Of a DNA stretch of 64,000 nucleotides, positions 1 through 8,616 are shown piece after piece. Every line of letters begins with the position of its first letter. Within the stretch, counting starts at the first letter, position 1. A program made the position numbers and the translations under genes. The DNA comes from Flavobacterium sp. Leaf82 (GTDB lineage: Bacteria; Bacteroidota; Bacteroidia; Flavobacteriales; Flavobacteriaceae): positions 62,001-126,000 of the forward strand of contig NZ_LMMA01000003.1 of assembly GCF_001422725.1 (NCBI RefSeq), read 5' to 3'. The notes under the pieces were generated by a model, which was not told the origin of the DNA, ran no database searches, and was given only the letters and a program-made list of their open reading frames with translations.

Positions 1-51
1 AACAATCCAGGTAGTAAATCATTCATAATGAGCCTAAAAGTAGGTTTTTAA
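1..51 (+). CDS. C-terminal end of a SusC-like TonB-dependent receptor (partial)
   Basis: The first 51 bases form an open frame of 16 codons plus a TAA, ending in the residues KVGF. A short beta-strand ending in an aromatic residue is the usual end of TonB-dependent outer-membrane receptors. It stops 17 bases before a SusD-type lipoprotein gene, which is the standard SusC-SusD order. I infer that this is the tail of the SusC partner; only the extreme end is visible, so no substrate can be proposed. Confidence 0.7.
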   Translation, partial: NNPGSKSFIMSLKVGF

Positions 52-68
52 TCTAAAAATAATTGAAA

Positions 69-1448
69 ATGAAAAAATATATAAAAAGTATAATTCTATC
101 AGCGCTTAGTATTAGCTTACTAGCTGGCTGTCAGACAGAATTAGACACCTTTAATGAAAACCCGAATAATCCAATAACTACAACACCTTCTTTATTGTTG
201 GCAGCTATGGAAGTTTCTACCTTTTCTACGCACACAAGCGGTCTAATTAGAAACTCTGGTATCTTTACTCAACAATTGGCTGGTACAGATGTTGGACAAA
301 TGGGACCTATTTCTAGATACGTTATTACTGAAAATGATGTAACCAACGAATGGAATACTGTTTATGGTACTACTTTAATGAGTGGTCACATTTTAAATCG
401 TGATTTCGCTGCTAATTACCCATACTATAATGGAATTGGACAAGTGTTAACAGCATTGAATTTAGGATATGCTACTGACATGTGGGGAGATGTTCCTTAT
501 GATGAAGCTTTTAGAGCTGAAGAAGGAATCAAAGCTCCAAAATACAATACTCAGGAACAAATTTATCAAAGACTTCAAAGTATTTTAGATGAGGCTATTG
601 TAAATTTACAAAAACCTGCCGCTAGCAATCTTTCAACTCCTAAAGAAGATGACTTTATCTTTAAAGGTGATACTAAAAAATGGATTAAAATTGCTTATGT
701 ATTAAAAGCAAGATATGCTTTGAGATTGTCTCAAGTTGACTCTGGAGCTGCACAAAAAGCATTAACTTACATTACTCAATCAGGAATTTCATCAAATGCT
801 GATGATGCTAATACATATTTTCCAGGAACTGCAAATGGATGGAATCAATGGTATGCTTTCAACAATGGTAACCGCGAAAACTACTTAAAAGTAGGGAAAT
901 ATTTTGTTGACCAATTGAAAAATTCATCTGATCCTAGGTTAGAATTCTCAATTGCAGAAGACGAGGATGAAGATTACAGCGGAAACGCAGCAGAAGATCA
1001 AGAAACCCTTACTACTTCTTATATTGGATCTGCTTATGCATTACAAGATACACCAGTAGGTATGGTTACTTACGCTGAAGCTAAATTCATTGAGGCTGAA
1101 GCTAAATTAAGACTAAATCAAAATGCTCAACCTGCTTTACAACAAGCAGTAGCTGCATCAGTACTTAAAGTTACAGGAACAGCTGCAACTCCAGCTTTCT
1201 TAGCTACTGCAACTGCAACTGTTGATTTAGCTAACATTATCCAACAAAAGTATTTAGCACTTTTCTTGACTATGGAGCCATTTAATGACTACAGAAGAAC
1301 TGGATTCCCAGCTTTGATTCCAAATCAATTGTCTAATACAAAGACAATCCCTGTAAGACTTCCAACTCCGGTTGAAGAAAGACAATACAACGCTAACGCT
1401 ACAGTAGTTAGTAATGTAACAACTAAATTATGGTGGGATAAAGACTAA
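69..1448 (+). CDS. SusD/RagB-family outer-membrane nutrient-binding lipoprotein
   Basis: This 459-residue protein has a lipoprotein signal peptide with lipobox LLAGC, placing the lipidated cysteine at residue 21, followed by the Asp-Thr-Phe-Asn-containing start typical of SusD-like proteins. The motif NLGYATDMWGDVPYDEAF at about residues 135-152 and the C-terminal block with MEPFNDYRRTGFP are characteristic of the SusD/RagB families (the SusD-like_2 subgroup fits the length). It would sit on the cell surface and hand glycans or peptides to the SusC receptor just upstream. I start at the ATG at 69; a TTG six bases upstream is also in frame but less likely. No degradative enzyme follows, so the substrate is unknown. 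Confidence 0.9.
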   Translation: MKKYIKSIILSALSISLLAGCQTELDTFNENPNNPITTTPSLLLAAMEVSTFSTHTSGLIRNSGIFTQQLAGTDVGQMGPISRYVITENDVTNEWNTVYGTTLMSGHILNRDFAANYPYYNGIGQVLTALNLGYATDMWGDVPYDEAFRAEEGIKAPKYNTQEQIYQRLQSILDEAIVNLQKPAASNLSTPKEDDFIFKGDTKKWIKIAYVLKARYALRLSQVDSGAAQKALTYITQSGISSNADDANTYFPGTANGWNQWYAFNNGNRENYLKVGKYFVDQLKNSSDPRLEFSIAEDEDEDYSGNAAEDQETLTTSYIGSAYALQDTPVGMVTYAEAKFIEAEAKLRLNQNAQPALQQAVAASVLKVTGTAATPAFLATATATVDLANIIQQKYLALFLTMEPFNDYRRTGFPALIPNQLSNTKTIPVRLPTPVEERQYNANATVVSNVTTKLWWDKD

Positions 1449-1470
1449 TTTTATCTCGAATAAATATATT

Positions 1471-1506
1471 AAACCACTCTGTTCATTCAGAGTGGTTTTT
1501 TTTTAT
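1471..1506 (+). terminator. Rho-independent terminator after susD-like gene
   Basis: A perfect 10-bp inverted repeat, AAACCACTCT and AGAGTGGTTT, with an 8-base loop is followed by a run of eight T, 23 bases after the SusD stop codon. It ends the SusCD operon. Confidence 0.9.
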
Positions 1507-1520
1507 ATAAACATTATACC

Positions 1521-1528
1521 TATATTTG
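1521..1528 (+). promoter_or_regulatory. -7 promoter box of rlmB (TATATTTG)
   Basis: TATATTTG matches the Bacteroidota sigma-A -7 consensus TAnnTTTG exactly and lies four bases before the rlmB ATG, immediately after a terminator. Transcription would start at or next to the start codon, giving a leaderless message. No clear -33 TTG is present. Confidence 0.65.
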
Positions 1529-1532
1529 TCCC

Positions 1533-2267
1533 ATGGAAAAAGAACATCAAATATTTGGAATTAGAGCCATTATAGAAGCAATTCAAGCAGGAAAAGAAGT
1601 TGATAAAGTATTTATACAAAAAGAAATTTCTGGAGAATTAATGAAAGATTTAATGAAAGTGATGAAACGCGCTAACATTAATTTTTCATATGTACCTGTA
1701 GAAAAACTAAATCGCCTAACACCAAATAATCATCAGGGAGCAGTTGCAACCATCTCCCCTATTGGTTTTATAGAATTAGAACATTTAGTTGAATCAACAA
1801 TCGCTTTTGGTTCAAAACCATTATTTTTAATATTAGATCAGATTTCTGATGCACGTAATTTTGGAGCAATCATAAGAACTGCAGAATGTACTGGCGTAAA
1901 CGGAATTATTGTTCAAAAAGCAGGATCTGCACCAGTAAACGGAGATACGGTTAAAACATCTGCCGGAGCCGTATTTAATGTGCCAATATGTAAAGTTGAA
2001 CATATTAAAGATGCTATTTTTTATCTTCAGGGTTCGGGAATTAAAACTGTTGCAGCAACTGAAAAAACAGATCAGAATATATATGACGTTACACTAAACG
2101 AACCTGTAGCCATTATCATGGGATCTGAAGATAGAGGAATAAATCCTTCTGTTCTTAAAATCGTTGACGAAAAAGCAAAACTACCAATGTTTGGCTCAAT
2201 AGGATCTTTAAACGTTTCTGTAGCTTGTGGAGCATTTTTATATGAGGCTGTTCGCCAAAGAAGTTAG
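1533..2267 (+). CDS. rlmB: 23S rRNA 2'-O-ribose methyltransferase, TrmH/SpoU family (RlmB)
   Basis: A 244-residue SPOUT methyltransferase. Residues 1-75 form the small RNA-binding domain and about 95-240 the SpoU knot domain. All three SpoU motifs are visible: NFGAIIRTAE (Asn109, Arg115), MGSEDRGI (Glu199) and SLNVSVACGAFLYE (Asn227). The length and the N-terminal form EHQIFGIRAIIEAI match RlmB, which methylates a guanosine of the 23S peptidyl-transferase region using SAM. It is monocistronic or leads into the next gene, 41 bases downstream. TrmH paralogues with other targets cannot be fully excluded. Confidence 0.88.
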   Translation: MEKEHQIFGIRAIIEAIQAGKEVDKVFIQKEISGELMKDLMKVMKRANINFSYVPVEKLNRLTPNNHQGAVATISPIGFIELEHLVESTIAFGSKPLFLILDQISDARNFGAIIRTAECTGVNGIIVQKAGSAPVNGDTVKTSAGAVFNVPICKVEHIKDAIFYLQGSGIKTVAATEKTDQNIYDVTLNEPVAIIMGSEDRGINPSVLKIVDEKAKLPMFGSIGSLNVSVACGAFLYEAVRQRS

Positions 2268-2308
2268 ATAGATCAAGGAAGTAAGGTGACAAACAAATAT
2301 GATTATTG

Positions 2309-3109
2309 ATGTCTTTAAAACCTGTCCAAAACATATCACTTGAAAAAATTAGTTTAATACTTGTAATATTTTTAATTACAAGTATTAACTATGGCCAAAA
2401 CACTACTTATAATCAATTTTGGAATGAGATTCAATTCAACCAAACTATTAATGAAAAATGGTCGACTGAAGTAAACCTAGGTGCAGCTTATAGCAGCACT
2501 GAATCTTCTTCTAATATCTTTCAACAAAACATACAAAGATCTATTAGGGCTTGGGGACATTATTACTACTCTCCCAGATGGAAATTCTCTTCTTTTTTAG
2601 CTTACAACTACAACAAAGATGTACCGGAAATTGGTCAGTTTAAATCTCCGGAAATAAGGTTTGCATTGCAGGGAATTTATTATTTTCATAAAACTGGCTA
2701 TACCTTAAGCACCAGAATGAGAATGGAATTGAGGCACATGCGAAATGAAGATGGCAACTATGATAATGTTTTACGATATCGTCAACAAATAAAATATTTA
2801 AAACCTATAAACAGTAAAATTTTACGGGAAGGTGTTGTTTACGTAATCGCTTCAGATGAATTGTTTTTTAAATCAGGAACAAAAGTAACAGGACTTAGCT
2901 TCTTTGACAGAAATAGATTAAATCTTGGTGCCGGTTATTTATTTACAGATGATGTACAGGTAGAATTAACTTATGCAAATGAATATTTGCCAAGAGATGA
3001 GCATAATCAAATTGTGAATGCGGCATCATTAACTGTCACTTTTAACAACTTATTTAAAAATCTTAATAAAAAGTTATTTCATAAAAATGAAATTATTAAT
3101 GAAGATTAG
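2309..3109 (+). CDS. DUF2490-type secreted/outer-membrane beta-barrel protein
   Basis: A 266-residue protein with an N-terminal hydrophobic segment (about residues 10-28) ending in SINYGQ, a likely signal-peptidase site. The mature part alternates aromatic and charged residues (for example WSTEVNLGAAYSS, WGHYYYSPRWKFSSF, RLNLGAGYLF), the pattern of amphipathic barrel strands. The spacing of RMRMELRHM and LRYRQQIKY fits the DUF2490 family of Bacteroidota. The function is unknown; structural relatives are outer-membrane barrels. The start is the ATG at 2309, which directly follows an in-frame TTG. Confidence 0.7.
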   Translation: MSLKPVQNISLEKISLILVIFLITSINYGQNTTYNQFWNEIQFNQTINEKWSTEVNLGAAYSSTESSSNIFQQNIQRSIRAWGHYYYSPRWKFSSFLAYNYNKDVPEIGQFKSPEIRFALQGIYYFHKTGYTLSTRMRMELRHMRNEDGNYDNVLRYRQQIKYLKPINSKILREGVVYVIASDELFFKSGTKVTGLSFFDRNRLNLGAGYLFTDDVQVELTYANEYLPRDEHNQIVNAASLTVTFNNLFKNLNKKLFHKNEIINED

Positions 3110-3114
3110 CATTT

Positions 3115-3618
3115 CTATTTATCTTCCTTTAATAAACAGGCCAATTGTTTTACTATAGCATCTTTATGCAATTTAAAAGTATAGTCACGCACAAACTCCG
3201 TCCCTTCCATATTAATTTCTGCAACTACAGCTTCAAACTTAGAAAAAGCAACTAAGTCTTTTTCATCTATTAAATAAAGTACTTGCATAATCGAATCATT
3301 ATGCCTGTATTGTGTATCATAATGACTTAATTTATATTGTTTTTTATTAGCGAGATGAATGATTAAATCATCTTTGATTTTTTTTCCTTCTTTTTTAGGC
3401 GGAAAAGGTGATGGTTGCAAGGCCACAAAATAATGTTCTTTATCTGTTACGATATTGATCTTCAATGATTTTGATTTTGTTATATAAAAATCAGCTGGAT
3501 CAAAATAATACATCATTGTACCATCAGCAAGTACTCTATTCTTCAGTTCGCACTGTGCCAGCAATTTAAAACTAATTAAGACTGATAAAAATAAAATTCT
3601 AAAGGTTACTTTTCTCAT
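3115..3618 (-). CDS. Conserved hypothetical secreted protein
   Basis: A 167-residue protein with a clear signal peptide, RKVTFRILFLSVLISFKLLA, likely cut before QCELKN. The rest is a soluble beta-rich chain with no motif that I recognise. It ends five bases from the convergent DUF2490 gene with no hairpin between, so the two 3' ends abut. I use the ATG at 3618; the in-frame TTG nine bases upstream is less likely. The -7 box at 3642-3649 supports transcription from its own promoter. Confidence 0.6.
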   Translation of the reverse strand: MRKVTFRILFLSVLISFKLLAQCELKNRVLADGTMMYYFDPADFYITKSKSLKINIVTDKEHYFVALQPSPFPPKKEGKKIKDDLIIHLANKKQYKLSHYDTQYRHNDSIMQVLYLIDEKDLVAFSKFEAVVAEINMEGTEFVRDYTFKLHKDAIVKQLACLLKEDK

Positions 3619-3641
3619 AAAAATCAAATTAAAAACACTAA

Positions 3642-3649
3642 CAAAAATA
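3642..3649 (-). promoter_or_regulatory. -7 box TATTTTTG for the secreted protein gene
   Basis: On the minus strand TATTTTTG matches TAnnTTTG, 23 bases upstream of the ATG at 3618. No well-placed -33 TTG is seen. Confidence 0.45.
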
Positions 3650-3660
3650 GTGATTTTAAA

Positions 3661-4443
3661 TCAATCGCCATTAGAGCCTTTTACTTTATCATCTGATTCT
3701 GTTTTCGTTACAGTATAATTAACTAATAGATTAGAATAAAAATAAGGTAATAAATCTTCCGATATATCTTCAGGAATTTCCGTATTTACAAAGTTTCCGT
3801 TTTCATCAAAATGCTTCATAAAAGCATCATCTTCCGGATTAAAATCTGGCTTTTGCCAATCGTAAACTATAGGTTTAGCATATTCAGGTGCTTTATAAAT
3901 TAATGACATCGCAAATCCAGTAATAAAGCCAGCCAAATGTCCTTCCCAGGAAATTGTTTTGTCGACATCCGGAAAAACATACCAGATCATTCCGCCATAA
4001 AGTAGTACTACCGAAAATGAAAGTGCCACTAATCGATAATAACCAGTTTGAATACCTTTAAAGAAAATAAAACTTACTAAAACATAAATTAAACCACTGG
4101 CGCCAATATGATAATTTTCCCTACCAATAACCCAGGTTATCAAACCTGAAAATAATATTCCGAAAACAATTACAGAAAAGGATTGTTTGGGATAAAAGAA
4201 TTGCAAAGCTGCCAATAAAACCAAAAGCGGAATCGAGTTATTATATAAATGATCTAAGTTTTCATGAATAAACGGACTAAATAAAACACCTTGCAATCCT
4301 GAAAAATCACGAGGATAAATACCATTCTGATAAAAATCAAAATCGAATCGGATTTGAACCCAATAGATAATCCACAAAAAAAGCACAAAAAATACAGGAA
4401 GTCCGATTACTGCATTTGAAAATTTAAAATGATTATCATTCAT
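3661..4443 (-). CDS. Rhomboid-family intramembrane serine protease
   Basis: Multi-pass membrane protein of 260 residues when started at the ATG at 4443. The rhomboid signature is complete: HLYNN in the oxyanion region (His65, Asn68), GASG with the catalytic Ser116, and EGHLAGFITG with the catalytic His169. It would cleave transmembrane substrates within the inner membrane. The C-terminal 75 residues are a charged cytoplasmic tail that ends in SDDKVKGSNGD. An in-frame ATG at 4473 would add ten residues; I prefer 4443 because the family usually begins just before the first membrane segment. The substrate is unknown. Confidence 0.85.
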   Translation of the reverse strand: MNDNHFKFSNAVIGLPVFFVLFLWIIYWVQIRFDFDFYQNGIYPRDFSGLQGVLFSPFIHENLDHLYNNSIPLLVLLAALQFFYPKQSFSVIVFGILFSGLITWVIGRENYHIGASGLIYVLVSFIFFKGIQTGYYRLVALSFSVVLLYGGMIWYVFPDVDKTISWEGHLAGFITGFAMSLIYKAPEYAKPIVYDWQKPDFNPEDDAFMKHFDENGNFVNTEIPEDISEDLLPYFYSNLLVNYTVTKTESDDKVKGSNGD

Positions 4444-4580
4444 GTTTAATAGTCTAAAGAAATTATTTGTCATCAAAAAACTATCCAATTACAATTTACT
4501 GATAATTTGTCAGCTAACTGCTTATATCCTTTGTTATGATTTGTAACCCTTTAAAACTATAAAATTAAAATTGAAAATAG

Positions 4581-4588
4581 TAATTTTA
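4581..4588 (+). promoter_or_regulatory. Weak -7 box TAATTTTA of rarA
   Basis: TAATTTTA differs from TAnnTTTG only at the last base and lies exactly four bases before the rarA ATG, the same spacing seen for rlmB and other genes in this window. Confidence 0.4.
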
Positions 4589-4592
4589 CAAA

Positions 4593-5870
4593 ATGGAAGC
4601 ACCTTTAGCCGAGCGTATTCGCCCACAGCAATTAGAAGATTACATTAGTCAGAGTCATTTGGTTGGACCAAACGGTTCGTTAACGCAACAAATTTCGAAA
4701 GGAATTATTCCGTCATTGATTTTTTGGGGTCCACCGGGAACAGGAAAAACAACCCTTGCTCAAATTATTGCCCAGGAATCAAAACGTCCTTTTTATATTC
4801 TAAGCGCAATAAACTCAGGTGTTAAAGACATTCGTGATGTAATTGAAAAAGCCAAACAAAGCGGCGGACTATTTACGGCAAAAAATCCTATTTTATTTAT
4901 TGATGAGATTCACAGATTCAGTAAATCCCAGCAGGATTCACTTTTAGCAGCAGTCGAAAAAGGATGGATTACTCTTATTGGTGCAACAACCGAGAATCCG
5001 AGTTTTGAAGTTATTCCTGCACTATTGTCACGTTGTCAAGTTTATATCTTAAATGCTTTTACAAAAGCCGATTTAGAAGCGTTATTACATCGTGCGATGA
5101 AAACAGATACTTATCTCGCCACAAAAAACATTATCCTTAAGGAAACAGAAGCTCTACTCCGACTTTCTGGCGGAGATGGCCGAAAATTATTGAATATTTT
5201 TGAACTTGTAATAAATGCTTCATCAGGTGATGAAATCATTATTACAAATGATCGTGTTTTTGAATTAGTTCAACAAAATACGGTATTATATGACAAAAGT
5301 GGCGAGCAGCATTACGATATTGTTTCGGCATTTATAAAATCGATTCGTGGCAGCGATCCAAATGGAGCTGTTTACTGGTTAGCAAGAATGATCGAAGGCG
5401 GTGAAGATGTTAAATTTATTGCCAGAAGAATGCTGATTTTATCAAGTGAGGATATTGGAAACGCAAATCCTACAGCATTTATCATGGCAAATAATACATT
5501 TCAGGCCGTAACTACTATTGGATATCCGGAAAGCCGTATTATATTAAGTCAGTGCGCTATTTACCTGGCAACTTCTCCAAAAAGTAATGCGTCTTATATG
5601 GCAATAGGAAATGCCCAGCAATTGGTAAAACAAACCGGCGATTTACCAGTTCCTATACATTTAAGAAATGCACCAACGAAGCTTATGAAGGAATTAGGAT
5701 ATGGTGACGAATACAAATATTCCCATGATTATGCAAATAATTTTGCAGAGCAGGAATTTTTACCGGATGCTATAAAAGAAACGGTTCTTTATAATCCAGG
5801 AAGCAATTCTAGAGAGAACAGCAATCGTGAATTTTTAAAGAACCGTTGGAAAGATAAATATGGTTATTAA
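4593..5870 (+). CDS. rarA: Replication-associated recombination protein A (RarA/MgsA), clamp-loader-like AAA+ ATPase
   Basis: A 425-residue AAA+ protein. It begins with [21 protein letters not shown], the RarA N-terminus, has Walker [10 protein letters not shown] at 46-54, Walker [10 protein letters not shown] around residues 101-109, sensor 1 [11 protein letters not shown], and an arginine-finger region LLSRCQVY. The C-terminal half carries the tetramerisation and RarA-specific segment with EDIGNANP and [11 protein letters not shown]. RarA acts at stalled replication forks together with SSB and RecA. The gene is preceded by a short-spaced promoter and followed by a convergent gene. Confidence 0.93.
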   Translation: MEAPLAERIRPQQLEDYISQSHLVGPNGSLTQQISKGIIPSLIFWGPPGTGKTTLAQIIAQESKRPFYILSAINSGVKDIRDVIEKAKQSGGLFTAKNPILFIDEIHRFSKSQQDSLLAAVEKGWITLIGATTENPSFEVIPALLSRCQVYILNAFTKADLEALLHRAMKTDTYLATKNIILKETEALLRLSGGDGRKLLNIFELVINASSGDEIIITNDRVFELVQQNTVLYDKSGEQHYDIVSAFIKSIRGSDPNGAVYWLARMIEGGEDVKFIARRMLILSSEDIGNANPTAFIMANNTFQAVTTIGYPESRIILSQCAIYLATSPKSNASYMAIGNAQQLVKQTGDLPVPIHLRNAPTKLMKELGYGDEYKYSHDYANNFAEQEFLPDAIKETVLYNPGSNSRENSNREFLKNRWKDKYGY

Positions 5871-5885
5871 AACCTTATTATATTT

Positions 5886-6626
5886 TTAGAATTTTACTGA
5901 TACTTTTTCAGAAACTAATTGATCATTTTTATAATATTCAAAAAACCATTGATTGTCTTTTGAGTTTAATGATCCCTGAATACCATCTTTTATAGCGATA
6001 AATGAATCAGGACGTGACGTTTTTAGCAACTTCATTATCACTTTAGGCGTTTTGTCGATTAACTGATATCCGTTTTCTGTTGGCTGTGCATATAATAAAT
6101 TAGGATCTTTCATATCAGCAACCGGAGCTGAAACAGTTGCAGCAACAGCTTGAGTTGTTACAGGAACAGTTGTCGCTGTATTTTTGCCAGAATTAAAACT
6201 TTTTCCGTTGTATTTATAATGCAAAGCATTTACTGAAACAAATGCCAAATCAAGACATTCTCTGTAAGCTGTTTCATAATCTTTCTCTTTGCTTTTTCCT
6301 ATATCCGATGTGTAAATAACTTTACCGTAGCAATCTTTAAATTCTAAAAAAAGTTTAGTGATCAAAAAGCCGCTTTCCTTTTTTACATCAACATACAAAA
6401 GATCACAACGATCACCAAAACCAGCAGGAAGTTCTTCATTGCCATAAAAAGCCTGAAAACCGGCTTTATTTAAATTTGCCTTAGTCATTGTTGACATTCT
6501 ATATTGGTTTTCTGTCTTAAGAAAATCATATTTCAAAGGCACAATAACTCCTTTATAATCATTAACAGATTGAGAAAACCCAATAACTGAAACAAGAAGC
6601 GCAATCAACAAAAATTTAATTCTCAT
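5886..6626 (-). CDS. Conserved hypothetical secreted protein (Flavobacteriaceae)
   Basis: A 246-residue protein with a signal peptide (RIKFLLIALLVSVIGFSQ), then a domain of about 115 residues containing DRCDLLYVDVKKESG, and a low-complexity Ala/Thr/Val linker (about residues 155-175) before a C-terminal domain of about 70 residues. I do not recognise the family. It is probably periplasmic or surface exposed. It sits two bases downstream of the YjjG-like gene and ends the minus-strand operon that begins with the GNAT gene at 8481. Confidence 0.6.
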   Translation of the reverse strand: MRIKFLLIALLVSVIGFSQSVNDYKGVIVPLKYDFLKTENQYRMSTMTKANLNKAGFQAFYGNEELPAGFGDRCDLLYVDVKKESGFLITKLFLEFKDCYGKVIYTSDIGKSKEKDYETAYRECLDLAFVSVNALHYKYNGKSFNSGKNTATTVPVTTQAVAATVSAPVADMKDPNLLYAQPTENGYQLIDKTPKVIMKLLKTSRPDSFIAIKDGIQGSLNSKDNQWFFEYYKNDQLVSEKVSVKF

Positions 6627-6628
6627 AA

Positions 6629-7315
6629 TTATAAATATTTTTTTAGTTCTAATAAATGGTTTACTTGTTTTATATTTTCCGGAGCCTGAATTTTTTTATC
6701 ATTAAAAAAAATAGCGTCTAAACCGGCATTTAATGCTCCGTTCACATCTGCATCCAGGCAATCGCCAATCATTATGCTATTCGCCTTTGAAGCTTTGGCG
6801 GCATTTAGAGCATAATCAAAGATAATACTATTTGGCTTTTTTACACCCGCGAGCTCAGAATTTGTTATGGTATCAAAATAACCTGAAAGTAAGGCGTTAT
6901 TGATTTTCTTATCCTGAACATTAGCAAAACCATTTGTAATAATGTGCAATTTATATTTTGGTTTTAAATATTCCAGAACCTCAATTGCGCCATCAAAAAG
7001 GTGATTGTTATCTGTTAAGAACTCAATATAATCTTCTGAAATCTGATTAATATCTTCATCTGAAATCCTAAAATTTAAGGCATCAAAAGAAAACTTTAAT
7101 CTATTATAACGCAGTTCTAAATGTGTAATTTTATCATGTTGATATAACTTCCAGCATTCCTGATTTATAGGAGCATATTTGACTATAAATTCTTGTATTT
7201 TAACTTCGGGAAATTTACTTTTAAAAATTCGATCAAAAGCCATCTCTGAGTTTTTATCAAAATCCCAAAGTGTGTGATCTAAATCAAAAAAAACATCGGT
7301 AATTGTGGTATACAT
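6629..7315 (-). CDS. HAD-family pyrimidine nucleotidase, YjjG-like
   Basis: A 228-residue HAD hydrolase. Motif I is FFDLDHTLWDFD with nucleophile Asp11 and acid/base Asp13; motif II is HIITNG; motif III and IV are the Lys in AGVKKPNS and GDCLDADVNGALNAG. The helical cap between residues 18 and 90 and the DHTLWDFDKNS start match the YjjG family, which removes phosphate from non-canonical pyrimidine mononucleotides. It is the third gene of a tight operon with the GNAT and radC genes; the gap to radC is three bases. Confidence 0.82.
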   Translation of the reverse strand: MYTTITDVFFDLDHTLWDFDKNSEMAFDRIFKSKFPEVKIQEFIVKYAPINQECWKLYQHDKITHLELRYNRLKFSFDALNFRISDEDINQISEDYIEFLTDNNHLFDGAIEVLEYLKPKYKLHIITNGFANVQDKKINNALLSGYFDTITNSELAGVKKPNSIIFDYALNAAKASKANSIMIGDCLDADVNGALNAGLDAIFFNDKKIQAPENIKQVNHLLELKKYL

Positions 7316-7318
7316 AAG

Positions 7319-8011
7319 CTAAAAAATTCCTTCATCTACAAAACTATAATATTTTGTTTCAGTAATAATCAAATGATCTAAAACTTTAACATCTAAAACA
7401 TCCCCTGATGTTTTTAGTTTTCTTGTTATCTCTTTATCAGCTTCGCTTGGTTTTAAATTACCTGAAGGATGATTGTGACATAAAATCAGCCCGGTAGCAC
7501 CATTTTCGATAGCTAATTTAAAAACAATACGAACATCAACAATTGTTCCTGTAATCCCTCCTTTACTCAATTTAGATTTAGAAATTACTTTATTAGAATT
7601 ATTAAGAAAAAGCACCCAAAATTCTTCATGTGGTAATTCTCCAATAATAGGCTGCATAATCTCGAAAACAATTTTGCTGGAAGTAATTTTTCCTAATTTA
7701 GAAGCGTCCTCTGATCTTCTTCTGCGGCCTAATTCTAAAGCTGCTATAATTGTAATTGCCTTGGCATCTCCAATTCCTTTAAAATTCATTAATTGCAAAA
7801 TAGATAACTTTGACAGAGCATGTAAATTATCATTCACACTTGCCAAAATACGCCTGCTTAAATCAACTGCAGATTCATTTCGGCTTCCGGAACCAATAAG
7901 TATAGCAATCAATTCAGCATTGCTCAACGCCTCTTTACCTTTGGTCATCAATTTTTCGCGCGGACGATCTTCTTCAGACCAGTCAGAGATTGCTATGTAA
8001 GTTGTACTCAT
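7319..8011 (-). CDS. radC: RadC-family JAB/MPN domain protein
   Basis: A 230-residue RadC-type protein. The N-terminal UPF0758 part (RPREKLMTKGKEALSNAELI) is followed by a helix-hairpin-helix segment at about 74-88 (LMNFKGIGDAKAI) and a JAB domain whose metal motif is CHNHPSGNLKPSEAD (His179, His181, Asp192). The family is named for DNA repair, but a repair role has been doubted; a metal-dependent hydrolase role is inferred. Its ATG overlaps the TAA of the GNAT gene by one base, showing translational coupling. Confidence 0.9.
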   Translation of the reverse strand: MSTTYIAISDWSEEDRPREKLMTKGKEALSNAELIAILIGSGSRNESAVDLSRRILASVNDNLHALSKLSILQLMNFKGIGDAKAITIIAALELGRRRRSEDASKLGKITSSKIVFEIMQPIIGELPHEEFWVLFLNNSNKVISKSKLSKGGITGTIVDVRIVFKLAIENGATGLILCHNHPSGNLKPSEADKEITRKLKTSGDVLDVKVLDHLIITETKYYSFVDEGIF

Positions 8012-8481
8012 TATTGAAATGTCTTAATAGTCTTGCTCATGCAAATACTATTTGATAAACCTATGTAGGGCTCATAATTATCAACAATTAAAAACCCAAC
8101 TTTTTCATATAAACTTATTGCTTCAATTTGTTTGTAGAGGGTTTCCAGAATCATACGTAAAAAACCTTGATTCTTTGCCTCTTCTTCGAGCTCTTTAATC
8201 ACTAATTGAGCCAATCCTAAACCTCTTGCTTCTGGCGAAACAAACATTCGTTTTAGCTCTACTGTATCTTCATTGTATTTTTTAAAGCAACCACTTGCAA
8301 CGGCTTTTCCATCTAAGTAAACCAAAACTACATTTGCATTAAATTCTATTATGTTATTACCCCAATAATCCTTTTTGAGTTCAGGATAACGTTCCCATAA
8401 AAAGGTATCAAATATTTTGATCAGGGATATAAAATCCGGATTTTCGCTTGTTGTTTTTACAACATTTATTTTCGCTTTCAT
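8011..8481 (-). CDS. GNAT-family N-acetyltransferase
   Basis: A 156-residue single-domain acetyltransferase. The acetyl-CoA site (motif A) is visible as LKRMFVSPEARGLGLAQLV, with the R-G-x-G-x-A turn, and motif B as SLYEKVGFLIVDNY near residues 122-135. The acceptor substrate is unknown. It is the first gene of the GNAT-radC-yjjG-like-hypothetical operon and overlaps radC by one base. Confidence 0.82.
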   Translation of the reverse strand: MKAKINVVKTTSENPDFISLIKIFDTFLWERYPELKKDYWGNNIIEFNANVVLVYLDGKAVASGCFKKYNEDTVELKRMFVSPEARGLGLAQLVIKELEEEAKNQGFLRMILETLYKQIEAISLYEKVGFLIVDNYEPYIGLSNSICMSKTIKTFQ

Positions 8482-8552
8482 TTACTATATTCTAAAAGGC
8501 TAATATATTTAAAAATAAGAAAAATCACTCATAAATAATGAAATAGTATTTC

Positions 8553-8586
8553 AAAAAAAATGCCAATTACAAAATTGCAATTGGCA
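8553..8586 (-). terminator. Rho-independent terminator of mpl
   Basis: Arms TGCCAATT (8561-8568) and AATTGGCA (8579-8586) with a 10-base loop; on the minus strand the hairpin is followed by eight U. It lies 31 bases after the mpl stop codon. Confidence 0.85.
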
Positions 8587-8616
8587 CATTATCTCATTAT
8601 CAAATTAATTAATTTT

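Noticed and set aside
7674..8000. 108-codon plus-strand frame opposite radC
   Set aside because: The minus-strand frame encodes intact RadC with all motifs; this is its antisense shadow.
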